Source of the DNA: Verrucomicrobiota bacterium
Lineage (GTDB): Bacteria > Verrucomicrobiota > Verrucomicrobiia > Verrucomicrobiales > Verrucomicrobiaceae
Assembly: GCA_025360015.1 (NCBI GenBank)
Contig: JANYCZ010000059.1
Span: forward strand, 186,001-250,000
Length of the DNA: 64,000 nucleotides
Direction of reading: 5' to 3'
In this document: positions 17,375-26,937 of the stretch, in pieces
Numbering within the stretch: the first letter of the stretch is position 1
Layout: each line of letters opens with the position of its first letter
Notes under the pieces: generated by a model
Seen by the model: only the letters and a program-made list of their open reading frames with translations
Database searches by the model: none
What the model was told of the DNA's origin: nothing
Program-made: the position numbers and the translations under genes

Positions 17375-17734
17375 ATGACCCTGAAGCTCCTGCTCAAATA
17401 CCTGCTCAGCGCCGGCATCATCACCCTCGTCAGTGAGATGGTGAAACGCAGCGACAAGCTCGGCTCCCTCCTGGCCGCGCTGCCCTTCGTCAGCGTCATC
17501 ACTCTTTTCTGGGTGCACTATGAAAGCACCCCCGAAGTGCGCGAGCAAAAGACCGCAGACCACATGTACTACATCTTCTGGTATGTGCTGCCCACCCTGC
17601 CGATGTTCCTGCTCTTCCCTTCATTTCAACGCTGGTGGGGCTTCTACGGCGCACTCGGCGGCAGCGCCGTTCTCACTCTCATCCTCTTTGCCCTCCTCCG
17701 CGCCATCACCGCGCGCTTCGGTGTCATGCTCTGA
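17375..17734 (+). CDS. DUF3147-like small membrane protein
   Basis: 119 residues from the ATG at 17375; the frame is open from 17279 but the extra 32 residues are not conserved-looking. Four hydrophobic segments: LLKYLLSAGIITLVSE, LGSLLAALPFVSVITLFWV, YYIFWYVLPTLPMFLLFPS, GALGGSAVLTLILFALL. The layout and the RSDKLGSLLAALP segment match DUF3147 inner-membrane proteins, whose function is not known. It lies just before the Gfo/Idh/MocA gene on the same strand. Confidence 0.75.
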   Translation: MTLKLLLKYLLSAGIITLVSEMVKRSDKLGSLLAALPFVSVITLFWVHYESTPEVREQKTADHMYYIFWYVLPTLPMFLLFPSFQRWWGFYGALGGSAVLTLILFALLRAITARFGVML

Positions 17735-17779
17735 GACGCTCCTGCTTGACGGCCAGCAAGGCCGCGTGCTTCATCCGGG

Positions 17780-18883
17780 ATGAACCACAACCACTGTCGC
17801 TGGGGCATCCTCGGTGCCGCTTTCATCGCCCGTAAAAACTGGCAGGCCATTCGGGATGCCGGCAATGCCACCCTCGTCGCCGTCGCCAGCCGTGATCTCT
17901 CCCGCGCCCAGGCTTTCATTGACGATTGCCAGTCCAGCGCACCGCATGCCACCGTCCCAGAAGCGATGGATGACTACACCGCGCTGCTCGCACGCACGGA
18001 CATCGATGCCGTCTACATCCCCCTTCCCACCGGCCTGCGCAAGGAGTGGGTGATCCGCGCCGCGCAGGCCGGCAAGCATGTGCTGGTGGAGAAACCCGTG
18101 GGGGTGACTGCAGCCGATGTCGCAGAAATCATCGCCGCGTGTGAACAGCACGGCGTGCAGTTCATGGACGGCGTCATGTTCATGCACGGGCGGCGGCTGC
18201 AGCGCCTGCGCCAGGTAGTGGACCGCGACGTCGGCAAGGTGCGTAACATCGCCACGCAGTTCAGCTTCATGAGCGACGACGAATTCCAGCGCAGCAACAT
18301 CCGCGCGCATGGCAAGCTGGAACCCCTCGGCTGCCTGGGAGATCTCGGCTGGTACTGCCTGCGCTTCACCCTCTGGGCCATGAACGAAGCCTCCCCCTCG
18401 CACGTGACCGGTCGCATCCACACGCAAACTCAGCAGACCGCCGACTCCCCGCCCGTGCCGCTGGAATTCTCCGGCACCCTGAGCTTCGCCGACGGTGCCA
18501 GCGCCTCCTTCTACTGCTCCTTCACCACCACCAATGCACAGTGGGCCATCGTCAGCGGTGACAAAGGACTCCTGCAACTCTCCGACTTCGTCCTCCCCTT
18601 CTCCGGCCCCCAGACCAAGTACAGCCTCACCCGCTCCGACTTCGTACTCGATCGCTGCCAGGCCCACATGCACGAAGGCCGCCAGATCGAAGCCCTCGAC
18701 GAACCCAGCAGCAACGCCCCCGGTTCCCAAGAGTCCGGCCTCTTCCACACCTTCTCCCAGCTCGTGCTCTCAGGAAAACCCGACCCCCACTGGCCGAAAA
18801 TCAGCCTCCTGACCCAGCGAGTGCTGGACGCCTGCCTGCTCTCGGCGCAGGAGGGATCACGCGTGGTATCAATGGACGCGTGA
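17780..18883 (+). CDS. Gfo/Idh/MocA family oxidoreductase
   Basis: 367 residues. The N-terminal Rossmann part has WGILGAAFIARK and, further on, VLVEKPVGVTAADV (EKP carrying the catalytic Lys). The C-terminal alpha/beta domain contains GCLGDLGWYCLRF. Members oxidise or epimerise sugars, inositols or secondary metabolites with NAD(P). No twin-arginine or signal peptide is present, so it is cytoplasmic. Expansion of this family is common in Verrucomicrobiota and fits sugar scavenging. The substrate is not predictable. Confidence 0.9.
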   Translation: MNHNHCRWGILGAAFIARKNWQAIRDAGNATLVAVASRDLSRAQAFIDDCQSSAPHATVPEAMDDYTALLARTDIDAVYIPLPTGLRKEWVIRAAQAGKHVLVEKPVGVTAADVAEIIAACEQHGVQFMDGVMFMHGRRLQRLRQVVDRDVGKVRNIATQFSFMSDDEFQRSNIRAHGKLEPLGCLGDLGWYCLRFTLWAMNEASPSHVTGRIHTQTQQTADSPPVPLEFSGTLSFADGASASFYCSFTTTNAQWAIVSGDKGLLQLSDFVLPFSGPQTKYSLTRSDFVLDRCQAHMHEGRQIEALDEPSSNAPGSQESGLFHTFSQLVLSGKPDPHWPKISLLTQRVLDACLLSAQEGSRVVSMDA

Positions 18884-18916
18884 TCATGCTTCACTGAGTG
18901 CCCTTCAAGCCCAGCC

Positions 18917-19294
18917 CTACTTCGCCCACGCCGGCTCCGGCTCCCACTCTTTCTCACCGTGCCCCACGCCAATCAGCTCCGCGTCCTCCTCTTCCTCCGT
19001 CTGCTCCAGCAACGGCGCAAATCGTTCTGACCGAAACCCCAGTTCCTGCTTCACACTCGAATGCGGATCATCCGGATTATGCAGCTCTTGCAGCAGCAGC
19101 AGCAGATCAAACTCCGCCCCCGCCAGCTTGATCTCCGCATCGTCATTCACCACAAACTGCGGGTTCGATCTGCCCGCACGCAGCGCGCGCACGGTATAAA
19201 TCTGGTCCTTCTTCGGCAGGGACTTGTACAGGTCAAAGACCCAGGGATCGAATTGATCGTCGATGCAGACAACTTGCTGGCCGGTTTTGAACAT
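18917..19294 (-). CDS. Conserved hypothetical protein
   Basis: 125 residues. The N-terminus reads MFKTGQQVVCIDDQFDP and continues KKDQIYTVRAL, a small beta-barrel-like pattern seen in uncharacterised short proteins, with ELGFRSERFAPL later. The tail is acidic (EQTEEEEDAELIG). No catalytic motif and no membrane segment. It shares a strand with the cupin gene 11 bp upstream, so they may be co-transcribed. Confidence 0.6.
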   Translation of the reverse strand: MFKTGQQVVCIDDQFDPWVFDLYKSLPKKDQIYTVRALRAGRSNPQFVVNDDAEIKLAGAEFDLLLLLQELHNPDDPHSSVKQELGFRSERFAPLLEQTEEEEDAELIGVGHGEKEWEPEPAWAK

Positions 19295-19305
19295 GAATGA
19301 AAAAG

Positions 19306-19770
19306 TTAGGGATGGACGAAATGAATGCCATGCTTGGCGGCGATTTCCGTGACGTGCGCCATATCAGGCCCGCCCGGCTTCGCGAATTCCTCGCCGCAGC
19401 GGGTGAAAAAAGTCTCAAAGCCCGAGGGCACAGTCGTGATCAGCATCTTCAGCGGTGTGGCACCCGCATTGCGAAATGCATGCACCTCCCCCTTCGGCAT
19501 GAACACCGCCGTGCCCGGTGCCACCGCCGTCCATTTTCCATCATGAAAGAACTCCGGACTGCCCTCGATCACATAGAAATTCTCATCCTCCAGCGTGTGG
19601 TAGTGCGGCGGCGGGCCGATCCCCGGCGGCGTGGTCTCAATCCACTGCGTAAAGCGGTCACCAGTCTGCTCACCAGTCAGCACAAACTCCACCTCCTCAC
19701 CAAAGGCACGAACGATCCGGCCCTGACCGGGCGAAGTGATGACAGGAATAGCGGCGCTGGCGAAACTCAT
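19306..19770 (-). CDS. Cupin-domain protein
   Basis: 154 residues from the ATG at 19770. The longer frame to 19980 runs into the divergent esterase gene. Cupin motif 1 reads PPHYHTLEDENFYVIEG (metal His, His and Glu) and motif 2 GEVHAFRNAG. A single-domain cupin binds one metal and may be a small dioxygenase, isomerase or sensor. Its start codon lies about 85 bp from the divergent esterase start. Confidence 0.85.
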   Translation of the reverse strand: MSFASAAIPVITSPGQGRIVRAFGEEVEFVLTGEQTGDRFTQWIETTPPGIGPPPHYHTLEDENFYVIEGSPEFFHDGKWTAVAPGTAVFMPKGEVHAFRNAGATPLKMLITTVPSGFETFFTRCGEEFAKPGGPDMAHVTEIAAKHGIHFVHP

Positions 19771-19855
19771 GGGCCGTGATCCTAGCGCAACGCAAACGCC
19801 CTGCAACTTTGCCAAAGCCTGCACGTTCAAAAAGCCGCACCTCACCCATCCCCTC

Positions 19856-20662
19856 ATGCACCGCCGTTGCCTGTTCCTCTTCGCCCTGCTGACTCTGACC
19901 TGCCACGCCCAAGTGCCGCTGCCCGAAGGAGTGCAAAAGCTCGACCTCTCCGTGGACGGCGTCGCACGCTTCGGCTTCATCTACACACCCGCCACCGCAA
20001 AGGAAACTCCCGCCCCCGTCGTCTTCGTCTGGCACGGCCACGGTGGCAGCGCCATGCAGATTGGCCGCAGCATTCCCATGTACAAACTCTGGCCCGAGGC
20101 CATCTCCGTCTATCTCCAGGGCCTCAACACCGTCGGCCAGCTCACCGATCCCGAAGGCAAAAAATCCGGCTGGCAGCACGGCGCAGGCGCAGAAGGTGAC
20201 CGCGATCTCAAACTCTTCGACGCCACGCTGATCCACCTCAAAGAGCACTACAAAGTGGACACCAAGCGCATCTTCTCCACCGGCCACTCCAACGGCGGCG
20301 GCTTCACCTACCTCCTCTGGCAGACACGCCCGGACGTCCTCTGCGCCGTCGCCCCCTCCGCCGCAGCCTCCATCCGCCTTAAAGACACCCCCTTCAAACC
20401 CAAGCCCTGCATGCACCTCGCCGGCACCCAGGACCCCCTCGTCAAATACGAATGGCAGCAGCTCGCCATGGCCAAGGTCAAAGAGATCAATCAATGCTCC
20501 ACCGAAGGCACCCCCTGGGCCCAAGACTGCACCCTCTACCCCTCGAAGGTCGGTGCCCCCTTCATCGCCTTCATCAAAGAAGGCGGCACCCACAAATTCC
20601 CCGAAGAAGCCCCACCCCTCATCGCCAAATTCTTCAAAGAGCAAGCCGCCGCCGTAAAATAA
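19856..20662 (+). CDS. Secreted alpha/beta hydrolase, feruloyl esterase/PHB depolymerase type
   Basis: 268 residues from the ATG at 19856, with a signal peptide (CLFLFALLTLTCHAQ). The fold shows PAPVVFVWHGHGGSA (oxyanion strand), the nucleophile elbow FSTGHSNGGGFTYLLW and a late GGTHKFP carrying the probable catalytic His. This fits the PHB depolymerase/ferulic acid esterase (LpqC-like) family, which cleaves esters of plant polymers or polyhydroxyalkanoates outside the cytoplasm. Eight in ten similar proteins are annotated only as esterase, so the substrate is open. Confidence 0.82.
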   Translation: MHRRCLFLFALLTLTCHAQVPLPEGVQKLDLSVDGVARFGFIYTPATAKETPAPVVFVWHGHGGSAMQIGRSIPMYKLWPEAISVYLQGLNTVGQLTDPEGKKSGWQHGAGAEGDRDLKLFDATLIHLKEHYKVDTKRIFSTGHSNGGGFTYLLWQTRPDVLCAVAPSAAASIRLKDTPFKPKPCMHLAGTQDPLVKYEWQQLAMAKVKEINQCSTEGTPWAQDCTLYPSKVGAPFIAFIKEGGTHKFPEEAPPLIAKFFKEQAAAVK

Positions 20663-20691
20663 GGCCCGCCATGCTGCGCGCCAGCGTCCCC

Positions 20692-20719
20692 GGAGTGCGG
20701 CGCTTCAGCGCCGCTTTCG
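20692..20719. repeat. REP-like palindrome, GGAGTGCGG...CCGCTTTCG
   Basis: GCGGCGCT-TC-AGCGCCGC forms an 8-bp perfect stem inside the flanks GGAGTGCGG and CCGCTTTCG. It lies 30 bp after the esterase stop. The same flanks occur at 63697-63733 inside a coding region. Confidence 0.65.
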
Positions 20720-20777
20720 AACGTCCACCGGCCCACGAAAGCTCAATCGCACGCGCCTACCCAAATCTCTCTCGCTC

Positions 20778-21137
20778 CTACCCCAGCGCCCCCTCCCACT
20801 CCCCCTCCTTAAATCCCACCAAATACACCTTCTTCCCCGCATCCACCACAAACGGCCGCTTCACCAGATTCCCATTCCCCGCCAGCAGCTCCAGCGCGTC
20901 CTCCACACTCATCCCCGGCAGCGTATCCTTCAGCCCCAGACTCCGGTAGTCCATCCCCGAAACATTAAACAGCCGCCGCAAATCCCCCTCATACGCCACC
21001 AGCATCCCCTTCAGCTCTCCCACCACAGGCGGCGTCTCCCGAATCGCCACCTCCTCAAACGCAATCCCACGCTGCTTCAGCCACTTGATGGCATTCTTGC
21101 ACGTCGAGCATCCAGAGTAAGCGTAAACTTTGAGCAT
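20778..21137 (-). CDS. ArsC/Spx-family (YffB-like) thioredoxin-fold protein
   Basis: 119 residues, the normal family length. The N-terminal site is YSGCSTCKNAIKWL (CxxC), followed by VAIRETPP and later LVKRPFVVD with the Arg-Pro of the family. The single Cys of arsenate reductase is here a CxxC, as in Spx and YffB. There is no ars operon, so arsenate reduction is less likely than a redox or regulatory role. Stands alone. Confidence 0.85.
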   Translation of the reverse strand: MLKVYAYSGCSTCKNAIKWLKQRGIAFEEVAIRETPPVVGELKGMLVAYEGDLRRLFNVSGMDYRSLGLKDTLPGMSVEDALELLAGNGNLVKRPFVVDAGKKVYLVGFKEGEWEGALG

Positions 21138-21216
21138 AAGGTAAAAGAAAAAAGGTGTGTGTTCGGATATTCTGAAACGCCGCCACTTCGCATCGTCGTT
21201 CGGACTTCGTCCTTCG

Positions 21217-22137
21217 TCATTCTGATTTCGCCACGCAGCTCATCCACCCCTCAAATTCCGCCGGCAGCTTCGCCACAAACGCCATCGGCTGATCGTGGAT
21301 CGGGTGGTTAAACGAAAGCTTCCACGCATGCAGCATCAGCCGCGGCACCACCACCCGCTGCTTCGCCGGATTCGCATAGATCGGATCTCCCAAAATCGCA
21401 CACTGCAAAGACTCCCTCATGTGCACCCGGATCTGGTGCGTCCTCCCCGTCAGCAGGCGGCATTGGATCAGCGCACACCCCTGGTCCACCGCCAGCTTCG
21501 TCCACTCCGTCACCGCATCCTTCCCCGCTCCGTCCAGCAGATTGCTCATCCGCTTCCGGTCCACCGGATGCCTCCCGATGCTCGTCTGAATCCGCCCCCC
21601 CTCCTCCTTCGGCACCCCGTTCACCACCGCCAGATAGATCTTCGAGATCCGCCTCTCCGCAAACGCCTCCGTCAGCCGCCGGTGCGCGATGTCATTCTTC
21701 GCCACCACCATGCAGCCGCTTGTGTCCTTGTCGAGCCGATGCACAATCCCCGGCCGCATCTCCCCGCCGATCCCGCTCAGATCCCCGATGTGGTGCAGCA
21801 GCGCGTTCACCAGCGTCCCATCCGGATTCCCCTCCGCCGGATGCACCACCAGCCCCGACGCCTTGTCAAGCACCACGATGTCGCTGTCTTCATACAAAAT
21901 CGTCAAAGGAATGTTCTGGGCCTTGATCTCCACCTCCGCTACATCCGGCACAGTGAGACTCACCGCATCCCCGCTTCTCAGCGTCGCCCCCGCCTTCACC
22001 GCTTTCCCGTTCAGCGTCGCATGCCCCTCCTTGATCAAATCCTGCAAACGCGACCGCGACATATCCGGCAAACGCCTCGCGAGGTGTTTGTCGAAACGAT
22101 CTCCAATATCCACTGTTTCACTGATGAGCCAATCCAC
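21217..22137 (-). CDS. rluD: 23S rRNA pseudouridine synthase, RluD/RluA family
   Basis: 306 residues: an N-terminal S4 RNA-binding domain (DKHLARRLPDMSRSRLQDLI and VKAGATLRSGD, about 15-75), then the catalytic domain with VHRLDKDTSGCMVVAK (catalytic Asp) and GRTHQIRVHM. RluD makes pseudouridines in helix 69 of 23S rRNA, needed for ribosome assembly; other RluA-type targets cannot be separated by sequence alone. Divergent from the kinase gene with 55 bp between starts. Confidence 0.9.
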   Translation of the reverse strand: MDWLISETVDIGDRFDKHLARRLPDMSRSRLQDLIKEGHATLNGKAVKAGATLRSGDAVSLTVPDVAEVEIKAQNIPLTILYEDSDIVVLDKASGLVVHPAEGNPDGTLVNALLHHIGDLSGIGGEMRPGIVHRLDKDTSGCMVVAKNDIAHRRLTEAFAERRISKIYLAVVNGVPKEEGGRIQTSIGRHPVDRKRMSNLLDGAGKDAVTEWTKLAVDQGCALIQCRLLTGRTHQIRVHMRESLQCAILGDPIYANPAKQRVVVPRLMLHAWKLSFNHPIHDQPMAFVAKLPAEFEGWMSCVAKSE

Positions 22138-22192
22138 CCGACAAACTCAAGATTCAAATTAATAAGGCAAACTGTAATTTCTGGCATATCCA

Positions 22193-24643
<2,451 letters not shown>

Positions 24644-24650
24644 CAGGTAG

Positions 24651-24672
24651 GGAGGGCTGTCCCCAGCCCTCC
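24651..24672. repeat. Hairpin, 9-bp stem with TCCC loop, just after the kinase stop
   Basis: GGAGGGCTG-TCCC-CAGCCCTCC, beginning 7 bp after the TAG. Flanks GTAGG and CG.C.TC.AAGCCC are shared with the copy at 32956-32977, where the stem differs by paired changes. It may help end or stabilise the kinase mRNA; there is no T-run. Confidence 0.7.
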
Positions 24673-24680
24673 GTCTTCAA

Positions 24681-25100
24681 GCCCAGTTGCTGTGCAACGG
24701 GAGTCCCCGTAGCACAACCGTCCCGGTTGCCTGTCGCACCTGCGCCCACCCAGCGGCAAAAAATCTCCACAGAGCGGCACGAGCACGCCAGTAAAGTTGC
24801 CCAGTTGCTGTGCAACTGGAGTCTGGAGTCCCCCGTAGCACAACCGCCCCGGTTGTCTGTCGCACCTCCGCCCCCCCAGCGGCAAAAAATCCTCACAGGC
24901 CATCGTGAAGACGCCAGTAAAGTTGCCCAGTTGCTGTGCAACTGGAGTCCCCCGTAGCACAACCGTCCCGGTTGTGTATCACACCTTCGCCCACCCAGCG
25001 GCAAAAAAATCCCCACAGGCCATCGCAAAGACGCCAGTAAAGTTGCCCAGTTGCGCCGCTACTGGAGCCCCCCCCCGCAGCACAACCGTCCCGGTTGCAG
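24681..25100. repeat. Tandem ~120-bp repeat, three full copies and one partial, each with two hairpins
   Basis: Units begin at 24681, 24799, 24925 and 25045 (lengths 118, 126, 120, then a partial). Each starts GCCCAGTTGC. Each full unit has a CCAGTTGC-TGT-GCAACTGG palindrome (imperfect in unit 1) and an ACAACCG-TCC-CGGTTGT-type palindrome, then a conserved CAGCGGCAAAAAAT segment and CGCCAGTAAAGTT. In the fourth unit the first hairpin is lost (TTGCGCCGCTACTGG). Open frames across it are repeats of the same short peptides and are not taken as genes. Confidence 0.9.
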
Positions 25101-25228
25101 CGCATTCCCCTCCTTCGTTCATAGTTCGGGCTTCAGCCCGGCCGGCTCCGACCTCTTCGTATTGTAGTCCCGGCTTCAGCCGGTCCGGTTCTTCATACCT
25201 AGTTCGGGTTTCACTTCGCGGCTTTCGC

Positions 25229-25472
25229 AGCACCCCACACACTCCCAGTGCGGCTTCCGCACATCCATTCGCCCCTGCGATTCCCGCAGATCATACCATG
25301 GAGTGGTCCGCACTCTCCGAGTGCGATTTCCGGGCGGTCGCGCACGCAAAGCCGCCACCAAAGCACCCCACACACTCCCAGTGCGGCTTCCGCACATCCA
25401 TTCGCCCCTGCGATTCCCGCAGGTCACACCATGGAGTGGTCCGCACTCTCCGAGTGCGGTTTCCGGGCGGTC
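25229..25472. repeat. 111-bp direct duplication with three hairpins per copy
   Basis: Copy one is 25229-25339, copy two 25362-25472, period 133 bp, differing at only a few positions. Each holds GTGCGG-CTT-CCGCAC, a CTGCG-ATTCC-CGCAG palindrome (one pair longer in copy two) and CGCACTC-TCC-GAGTGCG. Confidence 0.88.
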
Positions 25473-25490
25473 CGACAGCCTCCAAAAAAC

Positions 25491-25530
25491 CACTGCCAAC
25501 AATCGCCAACCACGGCCAACAACCGCAAAC
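25491..25530. repeat. Decamer tandem repeat (four units)
   Basis: Four 10-bp units in register, each ending CAAC or AAAC (CACTGCCAAC, AATCGCCAAC, CACGGCCAAC, AACCGCAAAC). Same class as 30791-30820 and 32176-32215. Confidence 0.6.
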
Positions 25531-25545
25531 TTCCCCCCTCCCCCC

Positions 25546-25851
25546 TCAGACCGCCGGCCCCGTCGTCTCCCTCACCACAAACGACTGCGTCCCCGGCTCG
25601 CACACATCCACCACCCCATTCGCCGACACCACCTGCGCATTCGCCACCACCGCCGGCCCCGCCGGAGCCACAACAGTGACGCCCCCCGGCACCGCCGCAG
25701 GCACCACCACCGGCACATCCGGCGTCGCAGGCCCCGCCACCGTCTGCCCACTCGCCTCAGCAGGCCCGAGGACAAGACTCACACAATCCAAAGCCATCAA
25801 GCCAAAGGCAACCATCCAAGACAAAGAGACAAAAATAGGTTTCGATTTCAT
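25546..25851 (-). CDS. Small hypothetical exported or membrane-attached protein
   Basis: 101 residues. The first 30 form a hydrophobic signal-like segment (FVSLSWMVAFGLMALDCVSLV). The rest is a low-complexity stretch of Val, Ala, Pro and Gly (PVVVPAAVPGGVTVVAPAGP) ending in CEPGTQSFVVRETTGPAV. The Gly/Ala/Val bias and location at the edge of a repeat field leave some doubt that it is expressed. No family was recognised. Confidence 0.45.
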   Translation of the reverse strand: MKSKPIFVSLSWMVAFGLMALDCVSLVLGPAEASGQTVAGPATPDVPVVVPAAVPGGVTVVAPAGPAVVANAQVVSANGVVDVCEPGTQSFVVRETTGPAV

Positions 25852-25992
25852 AAACCAAATCGCCTCTTCGCCCCTCGATGAACGTCAGGCCAGTCCCCGA
25901 TCATAGCACAGGGACACAATGCCAGATCCCTCGTATCCACCTTCATACATGCCCATTGCCTCCATGTTTCGGCAATTGCGAAGCGAGCACGC

Positions 25993-26007
25993 CCGCACAT
26001 TCCCTCG
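25993..26007. repeat. 15-bp direct repeat, left copy (flanks the TIR/nuclease-methylase segment)
   Basis: CCGCACATTCCCTCG, 14 bp past the TIR stop. An identical copy lies at 31393-31407. May be a target-site or recombination trace. Confidence 0.4.
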
Positions 26008-26021
26008 TCATAGTTTGGAGG

Positions 26022-26912
26022 CTAGCTGGCTGAAGGCTCGGTCAATACCTCATGGATCTTTATCGCGATCTCTTCAACGGTGTAGATGGCCGTACTCAAC
26101 GCCACACGATCCGCAAGTGTTGGACTGTAGGCAAGCACCTCGCTCTTGGTAACTTTGTGCCAAAGCGGGAGTATGACTTTTCTGCCTTCTACTTCACGAG
26201 CTACCATTCCGTCGAGTTCATACTGCGGCCAGTTCTTCTCGAAAAACGATGGCGAAAGAATGACAATTCCAAATCGAGAAGCGACAAGGCCCCGATCAAT
26301 TGTGCGGCGCAAGCTATCACCCACCTTCAAGGTCAACTCGTCATACCAGATTTCATGACCAAAATTACGGAGTGCCTCAGCCAAAGGTCGTGCAATATCA
26401 TTCTTGTCCTCCGATGCGTGTGAAATGAACGCGGTATATGTTTTTGGTGGCGACACAAGGGTTTCTGGAACCTCAGCAGTAGATCGAGAGGGTGCGTAGG
26501 CGCGCAACACATTCAGACCAGAAAGAGACTGCCGGCGAGCATCAACTTCCATCTTTTTAATGATGTCCTGCCCCTTCCGCATCTCGTCTAGATTCTTCTT
26601 CATCTCCTTCTGTTGCTCGCTCATTAAGTCCTTTTGCGCGCTCGCCAGGTCCGATTGCTTTCGTGCCATGTCTCGCGCCTCTGATGCATTCTTTTGATGC
26701 AAGCGAGCAATCTCCTGCTGCGCACGATCCATGTCTTGTTGGGCGGAACGAATGGTGCTGGCAGAGGCGTTACCACCGATTCGCGAAGAGGCGCGCGCAA
26801 TCTTGTCGGATTCAGATGCCTGCTTCCTGGCGAGGTCCGCAATATTATTCTGAATGCGCGAAATGTCGGAAAGCAGGCCTTGAACCTTTGATGTGGCAGA
26901 TGAGACACTCAT
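26022..26912 (-). CDS. Coiled-coil TIR-domain protein
   Basis: 296 residues from the ATG at 26912, which follows a strong AGGAG with good spacing. Residues about 10-130 are a long coiled coil rich in Ala, Gln, Lys and Asp. The TIR domain (about 157-290) reads TYTAFISHASEDKNDIA, HEIWYDELTLKVGDSLRRTID, FGIVILSPSFFEKNWPQYEL and RKVILPLWH, typical of bacterial TIR_2 effectors. Aligned on the Gly of SARM1-type TIRs, the usual catalytic Glu position is Leu with a Glu one place earlier, so NADase activity needs testing. It lies 25 bp downstream of the nuclease-methylase gene. Lower GC than neighbours suggests transfer. Confidence 0.88.
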   Translation of the reverse strand: MSVSSATSKVQGLLSDISRIQNNIADLARKQASESDKIARASSRIGGNASASTIRSAQQDMDRAQQEIARLHQKNASEARDMARKQSDLASAQKDLMSEQQKEMKKNLDEMRKGQDIIKKMEVDARRQSLSGLNVLRAYAPSRSTAEVPETLVSPPKTYTAFISHASEDKNDIARPLAEALRNFGHEIWYDELTLKVGDSLRRTIDRGLVASRFGIVILSPSFFEKNWPQYELDGMVAREVEGRKVILPLWHKVTKSEVLAYSPTLADRVALSTAIYTVEEIAIKIHEVLTEPSAS

Positions 26913-26937
26913 ATTTTCTCCTGAGTTGAAAGGTTGT

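Larger units (their letters stand above)
24644..25545. other. Repeat-packed non-coding region, 902 bp
   Basis: Between the kinase and a small exported protein. From left to right: one REP-like hairpin, the 120-bp tandem array, a run of small palindromes near 25110-25215 (GGGCT-TC-AGCCC, then CCGGCT-TC-AGCCGG, each after a TAGT or GTAG), the 111-bp direct duplication, and a decamer run. No tRNA or other known RNA gene was found. Confidence 0.6.

Noticed and set aside
24681-25100. CRISPR-like array
   Set aside because: Units are about 120 bp and similar along the whole length. There are no short repeats with unique spacers, and no cas genes.
24905-25906. 333-codon plus-strand frame across the repeat field
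   Set aside because: It consists of translated tandem repeats, with the same short peptides returning, and runs over the small minus-strand gene.
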